DNA of 64,000 nt, from assembly GCA_930367215.1 (NCBI GenBank), contig OV884059.1:239877803-239941802 (forward strand), written 5' to 3'. The DNA is from Pollenia angustigena (lineage: Eukaryota > Arthropoda > Insecta > Diptera > Polleniidae). Below are positions 43,300 to 55,786 of this stretch, piece by piece; the stretch's first letter is position 1, and every line of letters begins with the position of its first letter. The position numbers were made by a program, and so were the translations under genes. Below the pieces are notes generated by a model. The model searched no databases, was not told where the DNA came from, and saw only the letters and a list, made by a program, of their open reading frames with translations.

Positions 43300-44040
43300 T
43301 CACCCAACTTTGTACGAATGTCTGTAAGATAAATTTAAACGCTTTTCAGATACTTTAATTCAAAAAAATTTAGGAAAAAATATATTTTGCATATCTACAT
43401 ACAAATTCCTTTAAAACGATATATCTTTCATTAAAATCGGTGGGCGATAAGACTCTTAAAAAACAACCACAAAAAAATTGTTCCTGTATTTATATATGTA
43501 TAAGATTTCCATCCAAAGGAGGTATTGCAAATATGTCGGTATATATTCTAACTGCTCCAATATTTCGTCTGTATAAGAATAGCAATGAATATTACCAAAG
43601 AGCATAATGTCCCTTAAAAGGGACATGAATTAAAAAACGCCAATTGCTAATATTTTTAAAATCATTTTTATTTTAAAATTTTAACAATTCAGTTACTTAA
43701 TCTCTTTTTAATAAAGAGTTATAGATAAAGCAACAAACTGTTAATTTTTTTTTTTTCATTCTTACAAACCCTTCACGTGTGGTGCGATTTTTTTTATTCC
43801 CGTTATACATTTTTTTCACAATATTACGCACTCAATAGAATAAAATTTTATAAATAAGGTAAATCATTCAATTTTTCTTTTGGCATAAAGGTTAAAACTC
43901 AATTTTGGATCGCGTGAAAATTAGAGTAAGATTTGGATTAACTTATAAAAAATTAGCAGAAATTTTATGTCGTTTTTTATATCAGTATTTATTTTATGTT
44001 AAAATAACCGACATTGAATTAACCATATGAATATTAGTGG
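43300..44040. other. Intergenic, nothing recognised
   Basis: A short palindrome TGTCCCTTAAAAGGGACA at about 43609 is the only notable feature. Confidence 0.4.
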
Positions 44041-44560
44041 ACTATAAATATGTTTATGCCGGCCACTGGACCAAATATAATCTGTATACCAAATTTATCA
44101 AAAAGGGAAAAAGTTTAAAAAGTACCAATTTCTAAAAATTTTTACATCATAAAAAATATCCGTTATTATAATCTCGGCCATATGCTATCTCTACATTTAA
44201 TTCATCGAAAAGAGAAAAAGTACCAAAGGTAAAAGAGTAGCAGCTTTTCCCAATTTTTGGCGCTCTGAAAGTTCACTGTGTATTAATGAAGGCTTTAATC
44301 TGAATGTATCTATGTATGCATATTAAGTTAATGATAAGAGAAAAAGAACCAATATTATCGCGTTTTTATCCCAAAAAAGTACCAATTTTATTATCAAAGT
44401 ATGTATGAAAAAGTACCCTGTATTTGAATACTGACCAAATGCAATCGCGGACCAAATTTTTCAAAAAGAGAAAAAGTATCATATTTTCCCCGATGTTCCT
44501 CTTAAAAAGTACGCCTTGCTTGAATCTGGACCCTCTACCAATTTCCATCCAAGTCCATAA
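44040..44560. repeat. Degenerate tandem repeat
   Basis: Phrases GACCAAAT.TAATC, ACCAAATTT.TCAAAAAG and GAGAAAAAGTACC recur about every 120-190 bp at least four times, each diverged. Confidence 0.55.
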
Positions 44561-44752
44561 GGCGATTTTCACAGACTGACAAACATCTAAACATTCAAAC
44601 TTGCACATTTATAATATCAGTAGGATAAGGTTCAATTCAAAATATGTACATATGTATTTACACAGCGTATTGAAAAAAATTTTAAACTTAAGGGCAAAAA
44701 GAACAAAAAGAAGGAAATAAATAACCATAGGCATACATTGTACATTAGGGTG

Positions 44753-45706
44753 GCAGCTAAATTTCAACTTTGGATTTTGGTAAAAAACTGGAAAAATGCA
44801 GTTTTTGGCCCTATTTAAGATCATGATTACTAGGGTGCCAGCTAAATTTCAACTTTGGATTTTCAACATCTCCCGGGCGGAATATTGTGCCACCTGGTCT
44901 AAAACTGATGTGGAAAAAATTTCAGCCAAATCGGATAACTTTTACCCCTGCCCCTTTGAGGTCAAAGTTCAAATGATAAAAAAAAAAAATCCATACAAGC
45001 AAAAAATTTTTTTTTCGAATTTTTTTTTTTATCATTTGAGCTTTGACCTCAAAGGGGCAGGGGTAAAAGTTATCCGATTTGGCTGAAATTTTTTCCACAT
45101 CAGTTTTAGACCATGTGGCACAATATTCCGCCCGGGAGATGTTGAAAATCCAAATTTGAAATTTAGCTGGCACCCTAGTAATCATGATCTTAAATAGGGC
45201 CAAAAACTGCATTTTTCCAGTTTTTTACCCCAATTTAGAACAAAAATGCGATGTCGAAAAAAATTTTTTAAAAAAAATTTAAAAAACCTGGTATTAAGAG
45301 CAACAAAAAATCTTTAATGTGTGCTTATCAAAACTAAAAAAAAATTTTTTTTGAAAATTTTTTAGAGTAAGCCCCTAACAAGCCTCAAATTTTTTTTCAG
45401 AGTCACTTTTGAAACTGAAAATCTTGTCCGATCGAAATGAAATTTTTTGTTGTTAATGAGCTTATAAAGCTTTCTAATATTAATAAAAAAAAAAAAAAAA
45501 TCAAAAAAAAAATTTTTTGCTTGTATGGAAATTTTTTTTTTTATCATTTGAACTTTGACCTCAAAGGGGCAGGGGTAAAAGTTATCCGATTTGGCTGAAA
45601 TTTTTTCCACATCAGTTTTAGAGCATGTGGCACAATATTCCGCCCGGGACACATCAATATTAATACAAAAAAATTGCTCCATACATTTAGCTGCCACCCT
45701 ATTGTA
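44753..45706. mobile_element. hAT-like foldback element with third partial arm
   Basis: Ends TAGGGTGGCAGCTAAAT and ATTTAGCTGCCACCCTA are inverted and flanked by TTGTACAT (44745-44752, 45707-45714), an 8-bp duplication. Inside, 44779-44988 and 45020-45229 are near-perfect inverse arms carrying TCTCCCGGGCGGAATATTGT and GACCTCAAAGGGGCAGGGG. A third copy of that segment sits at about 45525-45650, same orientation as the right arm. Long frames on both strands here mirror each other and are by-products of the palindrome. Confidence 0.8.
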
Positions 45707-46156
45707 CATACATATGTACATTGTACATATACATATTGTATATGTTTTATATTTTACATGTTTTTCCACTTATTAATTTTTTTTTTTTTTTTATCCGTGG
45801 CGTTTTAGTGTTTTATAAACAAAGATTTGTGACGTTTTATAAATAATTAATTCCATAATTAATGTTTGTTTACTTAAATTTCAATGAAAACTGGGAATTA
45901 TTTCCTTCCGAAGGTTACTTTATATTATATTCAACATTTTTTATTATTTCGAATTTATTCTATGAGCTCAATTTCAGTTATGTATTTTATAAAGCTTTTT
46001 TGTAATAGTTCTATTCCTTCAATTTTTCAGAAATGACTTTATACACTACCAGACTATTATATTTTATTTTCTTGTTACATTTTACCTTAGCTTTCCTTTG
46101 GAAAGCAATGAGGTATATTTTATGTACAGAAAAATTTACAATTATTAGACACCAGC

Positions 46157-46203
46157 AGAATGTAATGCATTTTCTGGCCCGCTACGGCCGTCGTCAGCAT
46201 TCT
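46157..46203 (-). ncRNA. Hammerhead-ribozyme-like motif with best minimal stem III
   Basis: On minus: stem I AGAAUG (46203-46198), CUGACGA (46197-46191), stem II GGCC/GGCC with loop, GAAA (46174-46171), AUGCAU (46170-46165; closes a 2-bp stem III with the A and U beside it), UA (46164-46163), stem I CAUUCU (46162-46157, six perfect pairs). An A between stem II and GAAA is a deviation from consensus. Confidence 0.65.
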
Positions 46204-46296
46204 TTGTGTCTCACTGGATAGTGTTACTTTATAAATAGAATGTATTTAACTCAACTATTTTAACAAATATAAACTGGGAATTATTTCCTTCCGAAG

Positions 46297-47893
46297 CACA
46301 TAGGGGTTTTTTTGCCAATCTAGCCGGACATTACTTTTTGTTTTAGCTTATATTGCTTCTTAAAAGTTATTGAGTGCCGCTATATCGATAAAACTTGGCA
46401 GAAATATCTGATATTGTCATAGGCAGGTAAACCTTAAAAATAAATAAAATCGGACCAAGGAGGAAAAGGTTCCCCCTAGAAGAACTAATCCAACCTCTGC
46501 AAAATGCAATTTTTTTTTAAATTTTCCCATACTTTTGTTTGGCAAATGCAACTTTTAACGTCGGCGAAAGTTAAAAAACCTAAAATTAGACCCATGAGAT
46601 CGTAAAATTACACTTTTCGCCACCTCCCCTTTTGAGGGCGGTTACATAAAATAATATTTAAAAAAAAAATGTAAATATTAAAAGAAATAGATTACTAACG
46701 CCTTAATACTATAAAAATTAAATTTTTCTGCTTCTTCAAAATCCTCTTCTGAATCTGAATTCTCTTCAGAGCCAAGTACAGTTGGAAGCATAAAAGAAAT
46801 TGCTTCTTTCGTAAAGGGTAATGACTTTTTTTTGGAGTTGGTCTTATAGTAATAAGTGGGTCAGAACTGAGCAAAAGTCTATTTATAATATCTGCCTTTA
46901 AAGCCGAAAATGTTTTTTTCGTGCCTCAGACGCTTCTTCTGATAATATCCCGATAGGCAAAAATGCCTCATTCATACAGTTGCGCCATGTATTATACACT
47001 TTTTCCATTTTACTCTCAAATCTTCAAAATGGTTCTGATAACAATTTTATGCTATAACCACAATATATATTAAAAAAAACTAAGTACCTAGAGCCCAGAT
47101 TTGATTTTTTATTATATATTATTTTTGTTGTTTATGATTTTAAAAGTTATGCAAAACAGGTAAATTTATTTTGCTCCATAAAATAACGTCATTTAGCGGC
47201 CGCACAGGTGGTTAAAACCCGTTACTTACTGTTTCGCACATCCCATTTTTACACAGGTAATATTAGTCTTAGATGTAATAATTTAAATAAAAAACATCTA
47301 CGTACAACCAAAACATTTTATGACTGACGAAAGGGTTTCTATCATATGTACCTATGCAAGTGAGCAAAAACAGAAAAATGGTGAAATTTTCAAAAAATCA
47401 TAAAAAAATGGCGGAACAATGGGCAACGTTTTTTTTTAATTTAAAAGTAGAGATTTCAAATTTTATCGTGATGTATAACATTTTTAAGAACTCAGCGGGC
47501 TTCACCTTCAAAAACCTTTTAAATTTTTTTTTTTTACAAAAAGGTGAACAAAAAAAAAACCGTTTTTTTTAATTTCGAACTAATTTCTTAATCATAAAAA
47601 CTTCTAATAAAATTTTTTCTAAAAATTTTCATAATTAGCTGTTTATATAGTCTTTCACCGAAAAAAAAAAAAATCAATGCAAAATCTTTATTCGTTTATC
47701 TACAAAAAAATATATTGTAAACCTCCCAAAACCGTAAAAAGTCAGTGAACACGCATGCAATTTAATCAACTTTCCTGATTTTAACAGTGTCCCAATACCA
47801 CAAATCTCAAGCAAAAGACTTGACAATTTTTCCATTTCTTAAATTTAATTTTTTGCTTAATGTCCGGCTAGATTGGCAAAAAACCCCTATGTG
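46297..47893. mobile_element. Transib-like (RAG1-related) element, degenerate
   Basis: Perfect or near-perfect 36-bp TIRs, CACATAGGGGTTTTTTTGCC on the left and its inverse on the right ending CCCCTATGTG. CGAAG lies directly outside both ends (46292-46296, 47894-47898), and the unoccupied sequence CCGAAGGTTA is visible at about 45914. A 5-bp GC-rich duplication and CAC ends fit Transib. A matching transposase relic lies at 46690-47045. No stretch outside that relic reads as coding. Confidence 0.65.
46690..47045 (-). pseudogene. Transib-type transposase C-terminus, frameshifted
   Basis: Minus-strand pieces across frames: KCIIHGATV, EAFLPIGILSEEASEARKK, then (one-base shift) DIINRLLLSSDPLITIRPTP, KKKSLPFTKEAISFMLP and an acidic LGSEENSDSEED tail. 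The IG.LSEEA.EARNK block corresponds to IGAWASEGNESGNK of the RAG1 C-terminal core, and Transib is the known transposon ancestor of RAG1. Frame breaks near 46985 and 46920. Catalytic DDE residues lie upstream in the family and were not found. Family assignment is from memory of conserved words, supported by the 5-bp duplication. Confidence 0.6.
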
Positions 47894-48647
47894 CGAAGGT
47901 TATATTATAAAGTCATTTCTGAAAAATTGAAGGAATAGAACTATTACAAAAAAGCTTTATAAAATACATAACTGAAATTTAGCTCATAGAATAAATTCGA
48001 AATAATAAAAAATGTTGAATTAAATTTCAATGGCAATTATGCTTTTACAAAATTATTTTATTATGTAAATTTCTATTTATTTAATCAAACCTAGCTAGCA
48101 TTTTGTATCATAATCTAATCATTTACTGAACAACCTTAACAAAAGCGGCAAGCGTTTTTTTAAACATGAAAATTTTATTTAAAAACAATTTCAATACAAC
48201 AAATTGACATAGCAATCTGTCAAATAAGATTTATCAGCCGGGTGGTTTCTAATTCGCATTCTAATGGTTTGTTTCGTATAAATTGTATGCAAATGAGAAG
48301 TTTTGACATACAAAAAACGCTTCCGCTCTTATTTAGGTAGCTCAGTTAGGAATCAGTTTGAACCAAACAAAAGTTATCAGTTTTTCGCAAAGATGAGAAG
48401 AAATAATTTGCACTAACATTTTCATAAATTATCAATAATTTTTGGGCTTCTTTTTTACCCAACTTATTATAAGTTTGGCTGACACGAAAGTTTGTATTTT
48501 TATTTTCTTGATTTGGTGAAAACAAATATTCATAATATTTATTTGTATTTATTTCTTTGGCCAATTAGTTCTTAATTTTCAGTTTATTTTTTTTTACCTA
48601 AAAAGACCTAATGAAGTTGATGTAAATGAAACAATGTTATTTCATTT

Positions 48648-48689
48648 CACCTGACGTTTCGTCACTTTTTTGGTGACTTTTTCAAAATG
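48648..48689 (-). ncRNA. Decayed hammerhead-like motif
   Basis: On minus: CAUUU, UGAAAAA (CUGANGA with C3 and G8 changed), stem II GUCAC/GUGAC, GAAA, CGUC, AGGUG. Same 42-nt span as in PLE 1; stem I pairs with G-U pairs. Core substitutions would abolish cleavage. Confidence 0.45.
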
Positions 48690-50370
48690 ACAATACAACA
48701 TATTTTTTTCACAACAAGCAAATACAACTTACAAAAATTATATGTTATTAAACATTAGAAACATCAGATTTTTAATAAAGCTAAATTGCACAAAAACATT
48801 TAACAAAAAACAGTAAAGAACAATTTAAAATTATTATTACAGATTTTATAATATTGCGGTTCTACAACTAGCGTTAATGTTGTCAATCTATTTATTGTGG
48901 TTCATTGTTTTCATTATGTTTTGCTGTATTCTCAAGCTTTCTATTGAATATCTCTTCCTCTCGTTCAAAATCCAACACTCTCACTTTTTTTGTTCCAAGG
49001 AGTGAGATTTTGAAATCATGAGTTGTGATCATGCACGTGTTGTGATAATGCACTTATTTATCTCCTCTTCAATATGGCATTTTGATGTTTGGGATTCTCT
49101 TTTCAAGTTATTTAAAAATCATTATTTGAACATATCAATGAATCATATTTGAATCCTTTTTCTATCGCTCAATTGATAAATTAGTTTTTAATCATCCAAA
49201 CTGATCTGAAAAGACTAACTTAGGAACTCTCTACACAAAACTGATCACTCCAATGATTGCTAGGAAGCAATTAAAGTATTAATACAACAGCAGCTCACCG
49301 AAGTCATTAAAAGAGTTGTAAGTATGTTAGTATTTGCTTTTAAAGTGAAAATAAAATAATTTAATTTCTTTTTTGTTAAAAAAAAATAGACTTTAAAAAA
49401 CAACATATTTTTAATTAAAAATTATAAACAAATTCATGTGATGTTTTTGTAACATTTCGAAGGCAAAATTAAAAAACACAGTCATTGTGGAGGTCCATTA
49501 AAAAATTCAACCATTTCACAATAACAATTTTTTGAATAAACGAATAACACTGCACAAAAAAATTTTAACTGAGCTCGCTGATTTCAAATCTAGTCTCCAT
49601 TTTTCTCTGTCATATCTTCTTTTCCAGATATAGCGTTATGTCCAAGATTGAGGCAATTACACTACATAAGTATATTGGAACAACTTGAAAACGGTTGACA
49701 ACATTCAGTTAAAAAAAAATCCGGAACTCGGCAACTATATCGAGCCCTAATAGCAAAAATGATGTAACCAACAACATTTTAGAATTTTGTTGTGTGATAA
49801 AAATGTGACAAAATACACAGTTTTGGTCATTAAATTAACATAATTTCGAATCAAATGAGTTTTGTTTCATTGCAATCGGTGTACAAATTTTGATTTTATT
49901 CACAATTAACTGAGAAAACTGAATATCGATTTCCACATAAAAATAACATCTTAAATATGTGTGTGTCATGAACGTTTTTTTTCTTTTTGTATGAAAATTT
50001 TCTCATTGAAATTATAAATCTTTATATCCCAAACATTTTGAGAGCTAATAAGATTAAACATTTTAGAATTTTTACAGTCGTCTTTTTTTCTTGGTAATTT
50101 GCGTGAAAGACTAGCTAACTCTTTACACCCATAGAGGTATCAGAAAACGGGACAACTTATTGTTTAATTTTTTTAGCCTTTAAGTGTAAAAAATTTAAGA
50201 ATAAAAGGACATTGCTGAAGACAAAAGTCATATGCTTCTCGCTTAAGCAGATTATATTGACATTGTCGAAATGCTTGTTCGAGATGTAACTGCTATCTAT
50301 GATAAGGATTCATCTAACATTGGTATGGCGTTAAACGAGGAAAAAACAAAGATATTAATTGTAACTGAAG
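48690..50370. other. Long stretch without recognised gene
   Basis: No motif-bearing frame or bounded element recognised. Confidence 0.4.
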
Positions 50371-51235
50371 AAAAACAAGTTAGAGTGCTATATTCGGCTG
50401 TGCCGAATCTTTAATACCCTCCACCGGCAGTTCGAACGTTTTAGGAGTAATATCTGCATGATGTCTATTTATTACTAGTTTATCTTTATAAAAACAGACA
50501 TCTGCATTAAAATTGGTTGCGGTTTGGACCTGTATAAAATAATTGACAATCAGAAAGTGTAATGCTTTTTTTAGCAATTTTAAATAAACTGTTTTCCGGA
50601 AGCAGGATTTATATGGGGTCTAGGGTAAATTATAGAACGTTCTTCACGAAATTTCACCGGCTTATTTCTAGTTCTATAAAACTTTGATGTACCAAATTTT
50701 TTTATGATACTGTTTTCCGGAAGCAGGGTTTATATGGGGCCTAGGGTTAATTACAGACCGATCTTTACGAAACTTTACAGTATCATTTTTAGTACCAACA
50801 AACGAATTTTTGCAAAATCTTATATCATTCTGTGCATTTTTCCACCACTTATGTTAGTTTTTGCAACCAAATTATAAATTGTTTTTAGGTGGTGGTTCCA
50901 CATTTTGATTCATAGCTCTGATCCTACTGAGCCGATTTTGCTGGATTTCAATCCCAAATTACTTAAAATAACTACAAGTAATTTAACACCAAGATTTTTT
51001 TATTTCTTTTGAGTTTTTCGAAAGTGAGCGTTTTTTCAACAGACGGACAGAAGGACAGACGGTCAGATGGACAGACGGACAGACAGACGGACATGGCTAA
51101 ATCGACTTAGAATTATTCAAGGGCCCAGAAGTATATAACTTTATGGGGTCTGAGATGAATAATAAAAAAGTTTCACACGGAATGACAAACTTAGTATACC
51201 CTCTTCAAAACTAATTGTGGTGGAGGGTATAAAAA
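50371..51235 (-). mobile_element. DINE-1-like element, third copy (minus)
   Basis: On minus: TATACCCTCCACCACAATTA start, CAGACCCCATAAAGTTATAT, GTCCGTCTGTCTGTCCGTCT run, and end ATTCGGCacaGCCGAAT with AGCACTCTAACTTGTTTTT. Internally ACTGTTTTCCGGAAGCAGG is repeated at 50588 and 50709 with its following 35 bp. Confidence 0.8.
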
Positions 51236-51800
51236 AACAACGTGAGTAAGATATGGTGACAAAGTGCAAGCAGACAATTATAATGGTTCTTTGAATTAAA
51301 ACGAAGGACAGTGCTTGCCAGCAGGTGTTATTATTAAATTAGTAAGCATTTTAAAAGTAAAGCCATCTACAGGAAAACGAAAACATGTGATACCCGTGCC
51401 GAAACATGGGTTCTTGCAAAATCGATAAATATGTATGTGTAAATATGTAAATATGTAAATAACGCTGATACTCCAGAATGCGAGAGGGGAAGACCTAAAA
51501 ATCGCTCGTGAATCAAACTGGAGTCAACGTACAAAAGATCAAAGCGTATTAAGAAAATTTTTTAAACAGGCGGAGACCAACAACAGGTTTAAATGGCATC
51601 TACATAAGTAAGTAATAAAGTGTCTGTTGTATTAAGTTCAAAAGTGGTTGTTTTCTACGTATCTTCCGTACAGGTACCTGGGTATCTTGCCGCGCAATAT
51701 AATGATTGATATTCCATTGACATCTGTTACAAAATTAATTGATATTTGTAAAACCAATTATTAATATTTTTTTTCTTATGTCAGAATAAAAATGTATTGT
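51236..51800. other. Intergenic, nothing recognised
   Basis: TATGTAAATATGTAAATA microsatellite near 51430; nothing else. Confidence 0.4.
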
Positions 51801-51804
51801 TTAA

Positions 51805-52492
51805 CCCTTAAATTACCCCCAAAAATACTTACGTTAGTTACCCTCGTGTGTGGTTTTTCACACATATGAAATGTCTGTCCTCATTGCTGTGGCGCCATAG
51901 CAATCAAAGTCATAATTATGATCAACAACAAACCATACAAAGCTTGTGTGTATTTTATATAAGCAGTCACTTTATATAATATTCACACTTGGCGACGGAA
52001 AAAGTTGCTTCTAGTGCAAATTACATTGAAACTACATGTAGGATTTTAATGAAACCAGTGCTCTTTTTTGTTTAAATTAACAAGAGTTCAATTTTATTTA
52101 ATTGTAAATGGATTACGTGCTTAAGCTTTTAATATAAATAATGCAGTTATCTGTCCAAATCTAAACTTCAACTGCCAGTGTCTAGTCCTGTTCTCGTCAA
52201 TCAACCCTCTACTCGTCTATTTCCCTGTCACTCACGCGTTTTGCAATCCCAATAAGACTTGCCACTTCTTGTCGTTCGTCCGTTAATTCCAGTCGCCACA
52301 TGCGTATGTGTGGAAAACCACACACGAGGGGCAGCTTACGAAAGTTCTGAATTACTCTATTACCAAAAAATAACTTAATCAAAAAAAAAAATACATTGCT
52401 AACAAAGTCAAGAAGTTTCTTTAGTGTTACTCAACAATTTTATTGTTTATCGTGTAAAAATTATTAATTTTATCTTGTTTTGCACACAAGGG
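51805..52492. mobile_element. Candidate piggyBac-type non-autonomous element
   Basis: TTAA CCCTT on the left (51801-51809) and AAGGG TTAA on the right (52488-52496). Slightly inside, TACCCTCGTGTGTGGTTTTT and the inverse of GTGGAAAACCACACACGAGG form a second inverted pair. A fragment of the left inner block occurs at 24234. Confidence 0.5.
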
Positions 52493-52496
52493 TTAA

Positions 52497-53371
52497 CCTG
52501 CCCTAACATGAAGATGTTTATAACTAAGCAAAAAATTATAATCAAAAATAAGTTTCCTGATATAATGTTGACGCGGTGGATGACGCTGGGGTCATTAACA
52601 AAATAAATTTTTTATTTTTATTTAGAAAATCGCGAGGACCGCTGGGACCATACAGATAAGTTTATGTACTTATGTTTGGATGAAAAAATTATTCACAGAA
52701 TTTAATTGTATTTGATGGTAACAAAAAAAAAAAAAAAAAAAAAAAATTTAAAAATTAATTGTCTTCTATGTTAAAAAACAAAATATTAAAAAGATTGAAA
52801 AAAGTCGAATATCATCTAAATCAGAAACTAATTGAAAAACAGCTTAAATAGTTTAAGGAGACATTGGGGTGGTTAAATTCAATAGGAAAAAAAAATAAAC
52901 CCAGCTTTTCTATTTGGGCATCTAATGCTGTTTTTACAATAAGCCCTTCAAAGCAGGAGCAAACTCAATCAAATTTTCTCAAATTTTTTACCTGAGTTTT
53001 TGATTTTACTTAAAGTTCAGTAAATCAATAAGTTGAAATTTTTCCTTTTATTATGTCTTGCAAACTGTTACTCAAATTCGCTGCTAAGACTAAATTTGTT
53101 TTAACTTTCCACAAAATCTTCTAGAACCTAACAAGTTGCTCAATGTTTTTTTTTTGGTTTTTTTGCTATATTTTTGCAGTTTATGGAAAAGTTTTGAAAT
53201 CTTACTCCATTTATAGTGCAACAGATGCAACAGTAGTTTAATATTGAATCAATTTATTGGAATTTAATGAACACTTCATGGGAAAAATAATTTTGATTTT
53301 AAAAGCAGTTTATTAAATTTCAAACGAATTTTATAACACAACACACATTCTTAGTTTTAAAAAATAATTCT
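52497..53371. other. Intergenic, nothing recognised
   Basis: Poly-A tract near 52722-52746; no gene. Confidence 0.4.
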
Positions 53372-53379
53372 GTAGTTAT

Positions 53380-53576
53380 CAGGCGAATTAATTTTTCAGG
53401 TGGCGTTGAAAGCATAGCTGTGCTACTTTTATTTTAAATTAGAGAGAGGAATGTCAAAAGTAACTTGTGTTTTTGACACATCGACCAACGGAAGCAACAA
53501 ATAAAATACAATGTTGTATTTTTGGTATTGTTACTTCTTGTAGTATCGCCACCACCCTATACATGAATTCGCCTTC
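53380..53576. mobile_element. MITE related to the PLE-2 insertion, 8-bp target duplication
   Basis: CAGGCGAATTAAT..CAGGTGGCG on the left, inverse of CGCCACCACCC..GAATTCGCCT on the right, flanked by GTAGTTAT (53372-53379, 53577-53584). Same terminal formula as 6529-6666 (AGGCGAATT then AGGTGGYG). Confidence 0.75.
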
Positions 53577-54192
53577 GTAGTTATTAAAAGCTAAAGTCAT
53601 ACATTTATTTATTTAGTTTTTTATGTAAAAAGTTTAAGAAAACTGCAAAGGAAAAAAACAGATGCAAAAAACGCTGCTTAATACACACAGAAACAAAATT
53701 TGCACCAACACAACAAAATAATTAATAATACAAGCGTTCTATAGCAAAATAGAAGCAAATTTTTTTGCTTTATTGAAAATAAAAATTCTAATAGTTTCCT
53801 AAATAATCGATTTTTTGAGAGGTGTAATTTTACCCGCGCCTACATCGACAATAGAAGACTTAATCATAAAAATCTACTTTAACTCTTTTGATACTTGGAT
53901 AATTTGAAAGCTTTCATTTTATATAGCGGGTAACTTTCCCCAAGCGAGGCAATATTGAATTTTACAATTTTAGTTTTATCATACTCCAAAAAAAAAATTG
54001 TGTATAATGCAAATACGAATACCCGATATTGTCAATGCTAATTATACGCAGTGTTGTCTTAACATAAATATCAGGTTTTTCAACGAGAACTTTGTTTTTT
54101 AATTGTGGCAACACCAAAAATATGATAGTTTCGACATTTAGTTTTTTGACGTATCCCTAGTAGAAGCATTGTTAATTATTACAGTAAATCAA

Positions 54193-54420
54193 ATTTCGCT
54201 CGAAAATCGCATTGAAATAATTAAAATCCACTATGAAAATGGGGGTTCTGTTAAAGTTACATTTCGTAAAATTCGTGATATTTTCGGACAACATAATCGT
54301 CCTTCTGGGACCGCTGTTAAACATTTGGTCGTTAAATTTTAGTCGACAGGCTCGATACAAAATGTGCCAACACCAACAGGACGGTTGCACATGTCACCCA
54401 TCAATGAAACGATTAATTTA
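54193..54420 (+). pseudogene. mariner-type transposase, N-terminal HTH fragment
   Basis: Reads ISLENRIEIIKIHYENGGSV, FRKIRDIFGQHNRPSGTAVK, LVVKF, a TAG, then STGSIQNVPTPTGR. This is the paired HTH DNA-binding region of the mariner group whose catalytic part appears at 7991-8660. No initiating ATG and the catalytic domain is missing. Confidence 0.75.
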
Positions 54421-54484
54421 TTTCAAGCCAAATTCGAAAAAATATTTATACATAAAATTCTCGTGTCATGGTGTTTGTAATTGA

Positions 54485-54735
54485 ACTCCTCCAAAAGGGG
54501 TTTTTTTAAAATTTGGTACGCAGAAACTTTAACATCTGAAAATAGGTAGGGAATAGGGCGGGAAATAAGGAAAAAGGTGTAAAAGTCCCCCTCCCTGTAT
54601 CTTCTAAACTAATCAACAGGTTTTATTAAAATTTGGAATCCAGGCACTGTAACACCTAAAACGAAATAGGGAACAGGGCAAGAGGGATAGAAGCACCCCC
54701 TCTCTATATCCTCTTAACTAACCAACCGCCCTACA
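54485..54735 (+). repeat. Two-unit tandem repeat, about 117 bp
   Basis: Unit 1 (about 54490) and unit 2 (about 54610) share TTTTAAAATTTGG, GTAACACCT/TTAACATCT, AATAGGGAACAGGGC and CCCCCTCTCTATATCCTCT-type phrases. The preceding AAATTCTCGTGTCATGGTGT and GAACTCCTCC belong to a repeat type common in insects. Confidence 0.6.
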
Positions 54736-54739
54736 AGAA

Positions 54740-55786
54740 ATGAAGGAGCGAATCATAACACTTTTCACGTTGGTTTTAAGAAATAATAGGAGAAATTATA
54801 GACAATCAAGTTTTCTGATGCGAGATGGGATAGGAGAAATAATCATTTCTAACGAAAATACAACCGTCGTCTATACCAAATAATGTTAACTGCGACATTA
54901 ATGTCTGTTGTTTACAATGGCTTGAAAACAATCGTTTTTTTTTTTTTTTTAATGTTAAAAGCAAAATGAAAACAATCGTTTTTTTCAAAAATGTTAAAGG
55001 CAAAATAATTAAACAATGAAAAATCTACGAAAACTAAATAGTTACCTCTTCCGTGTTATTATTCATTGCATTTTGGCATTTTTAGTATATTTTTTATTGT
55101 AAAAATTTTTTTCGTCACGTTTTTATCGTGAGTCACAACAATTTTACAGACAAACCTTCTCTGTAAATTGGCGAATAATTTCTTTACGTGACAGGTAAAA
55201 CTCGTCAACAATTTTACAGTTTGTTACAGTTTTCGTAATATTCTACTTTGCAAATTGTATGTTTTTAACTAAATAAATTAATCAAATAGAATTCGGGACT
55301 TTTTGCTTCTTATTTTAGTTTTAAAATATAAAATGCATGTTTTTCTTTTTGGATTGTTATCAAAAGTGGCATAAATTGTTGACCATGTTTTTCTCACGTG
55401 TTCGTTAATTTAATGACAAATATTTTAAAACGGGAATGTGAAACTTTTTTATTTTCGTAAAGATTTTGTTTTCAGCAACTCAGAGTTGCGGGAGAGTTTT
55501 TAGTAAACGTCATCTGAAAATCCGAATATATTTTATTTTCTTCTTTTTACTTTTATTTATCTGCGATTTGCACAACACAAGTAACATTTATAGTTATTTA
55601 TAAATAAATTTTCATATTATTCGAATGTCAAGTCAATTTACAATTACTAAAAGCTTTTATACTTTAACAGTCTTATTCGTTCAATATTTTCCAGGAATAT
55701 TTTCTATGTTACTCACCATGAGAAATAATTTCCCAGATTCTATTTGTTATTTATAAATTTTACAACACTTTTAATAACTTGTATTA
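54740..55786. other. Intergenic, nothing recognised
   Basis: AT-rich; no supported frame. Confidence 0.4.

Larger units (their letters stand above)
45886..48030. repeat. Inverted repeat interrupted by the Transib-like element
   Basis: 45905-46045 (AACATTTTTTATTATTTCG to TTTCAGAAATGACTTTATA) recurs inverted at 47894-48015. TTCCTTCCGAAG occurs at about 45908 and again at 46286, directly before the Transib-like end. With the hammerhead-like motif at 46157-46203 this may be another reduced PLE. Confidence 0.55.

Noticed and set aside
44796..45212. Two 96-codon frames on opposite strands with nearly identical translations
   Set aside because: They are mirror images created by the palindrome at 44779-45229, not genes.
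45362..45769. 135-codon minus-strand frame
   Set aside because: It overlaps the third arm of the foldback and homopolymer runs; no protein motif.
46033..46221. 62-codon plus frame
   Set aside because: Antisense to the hammerhead-like motif and within an inverted repeat arm.
48346..48564. 72-codon minus frame with reasonable composition
   Set aside because: No motif recognised, no splice or conservation evidence; kept out of the annotation though it lies beside a hammerhead fossil.
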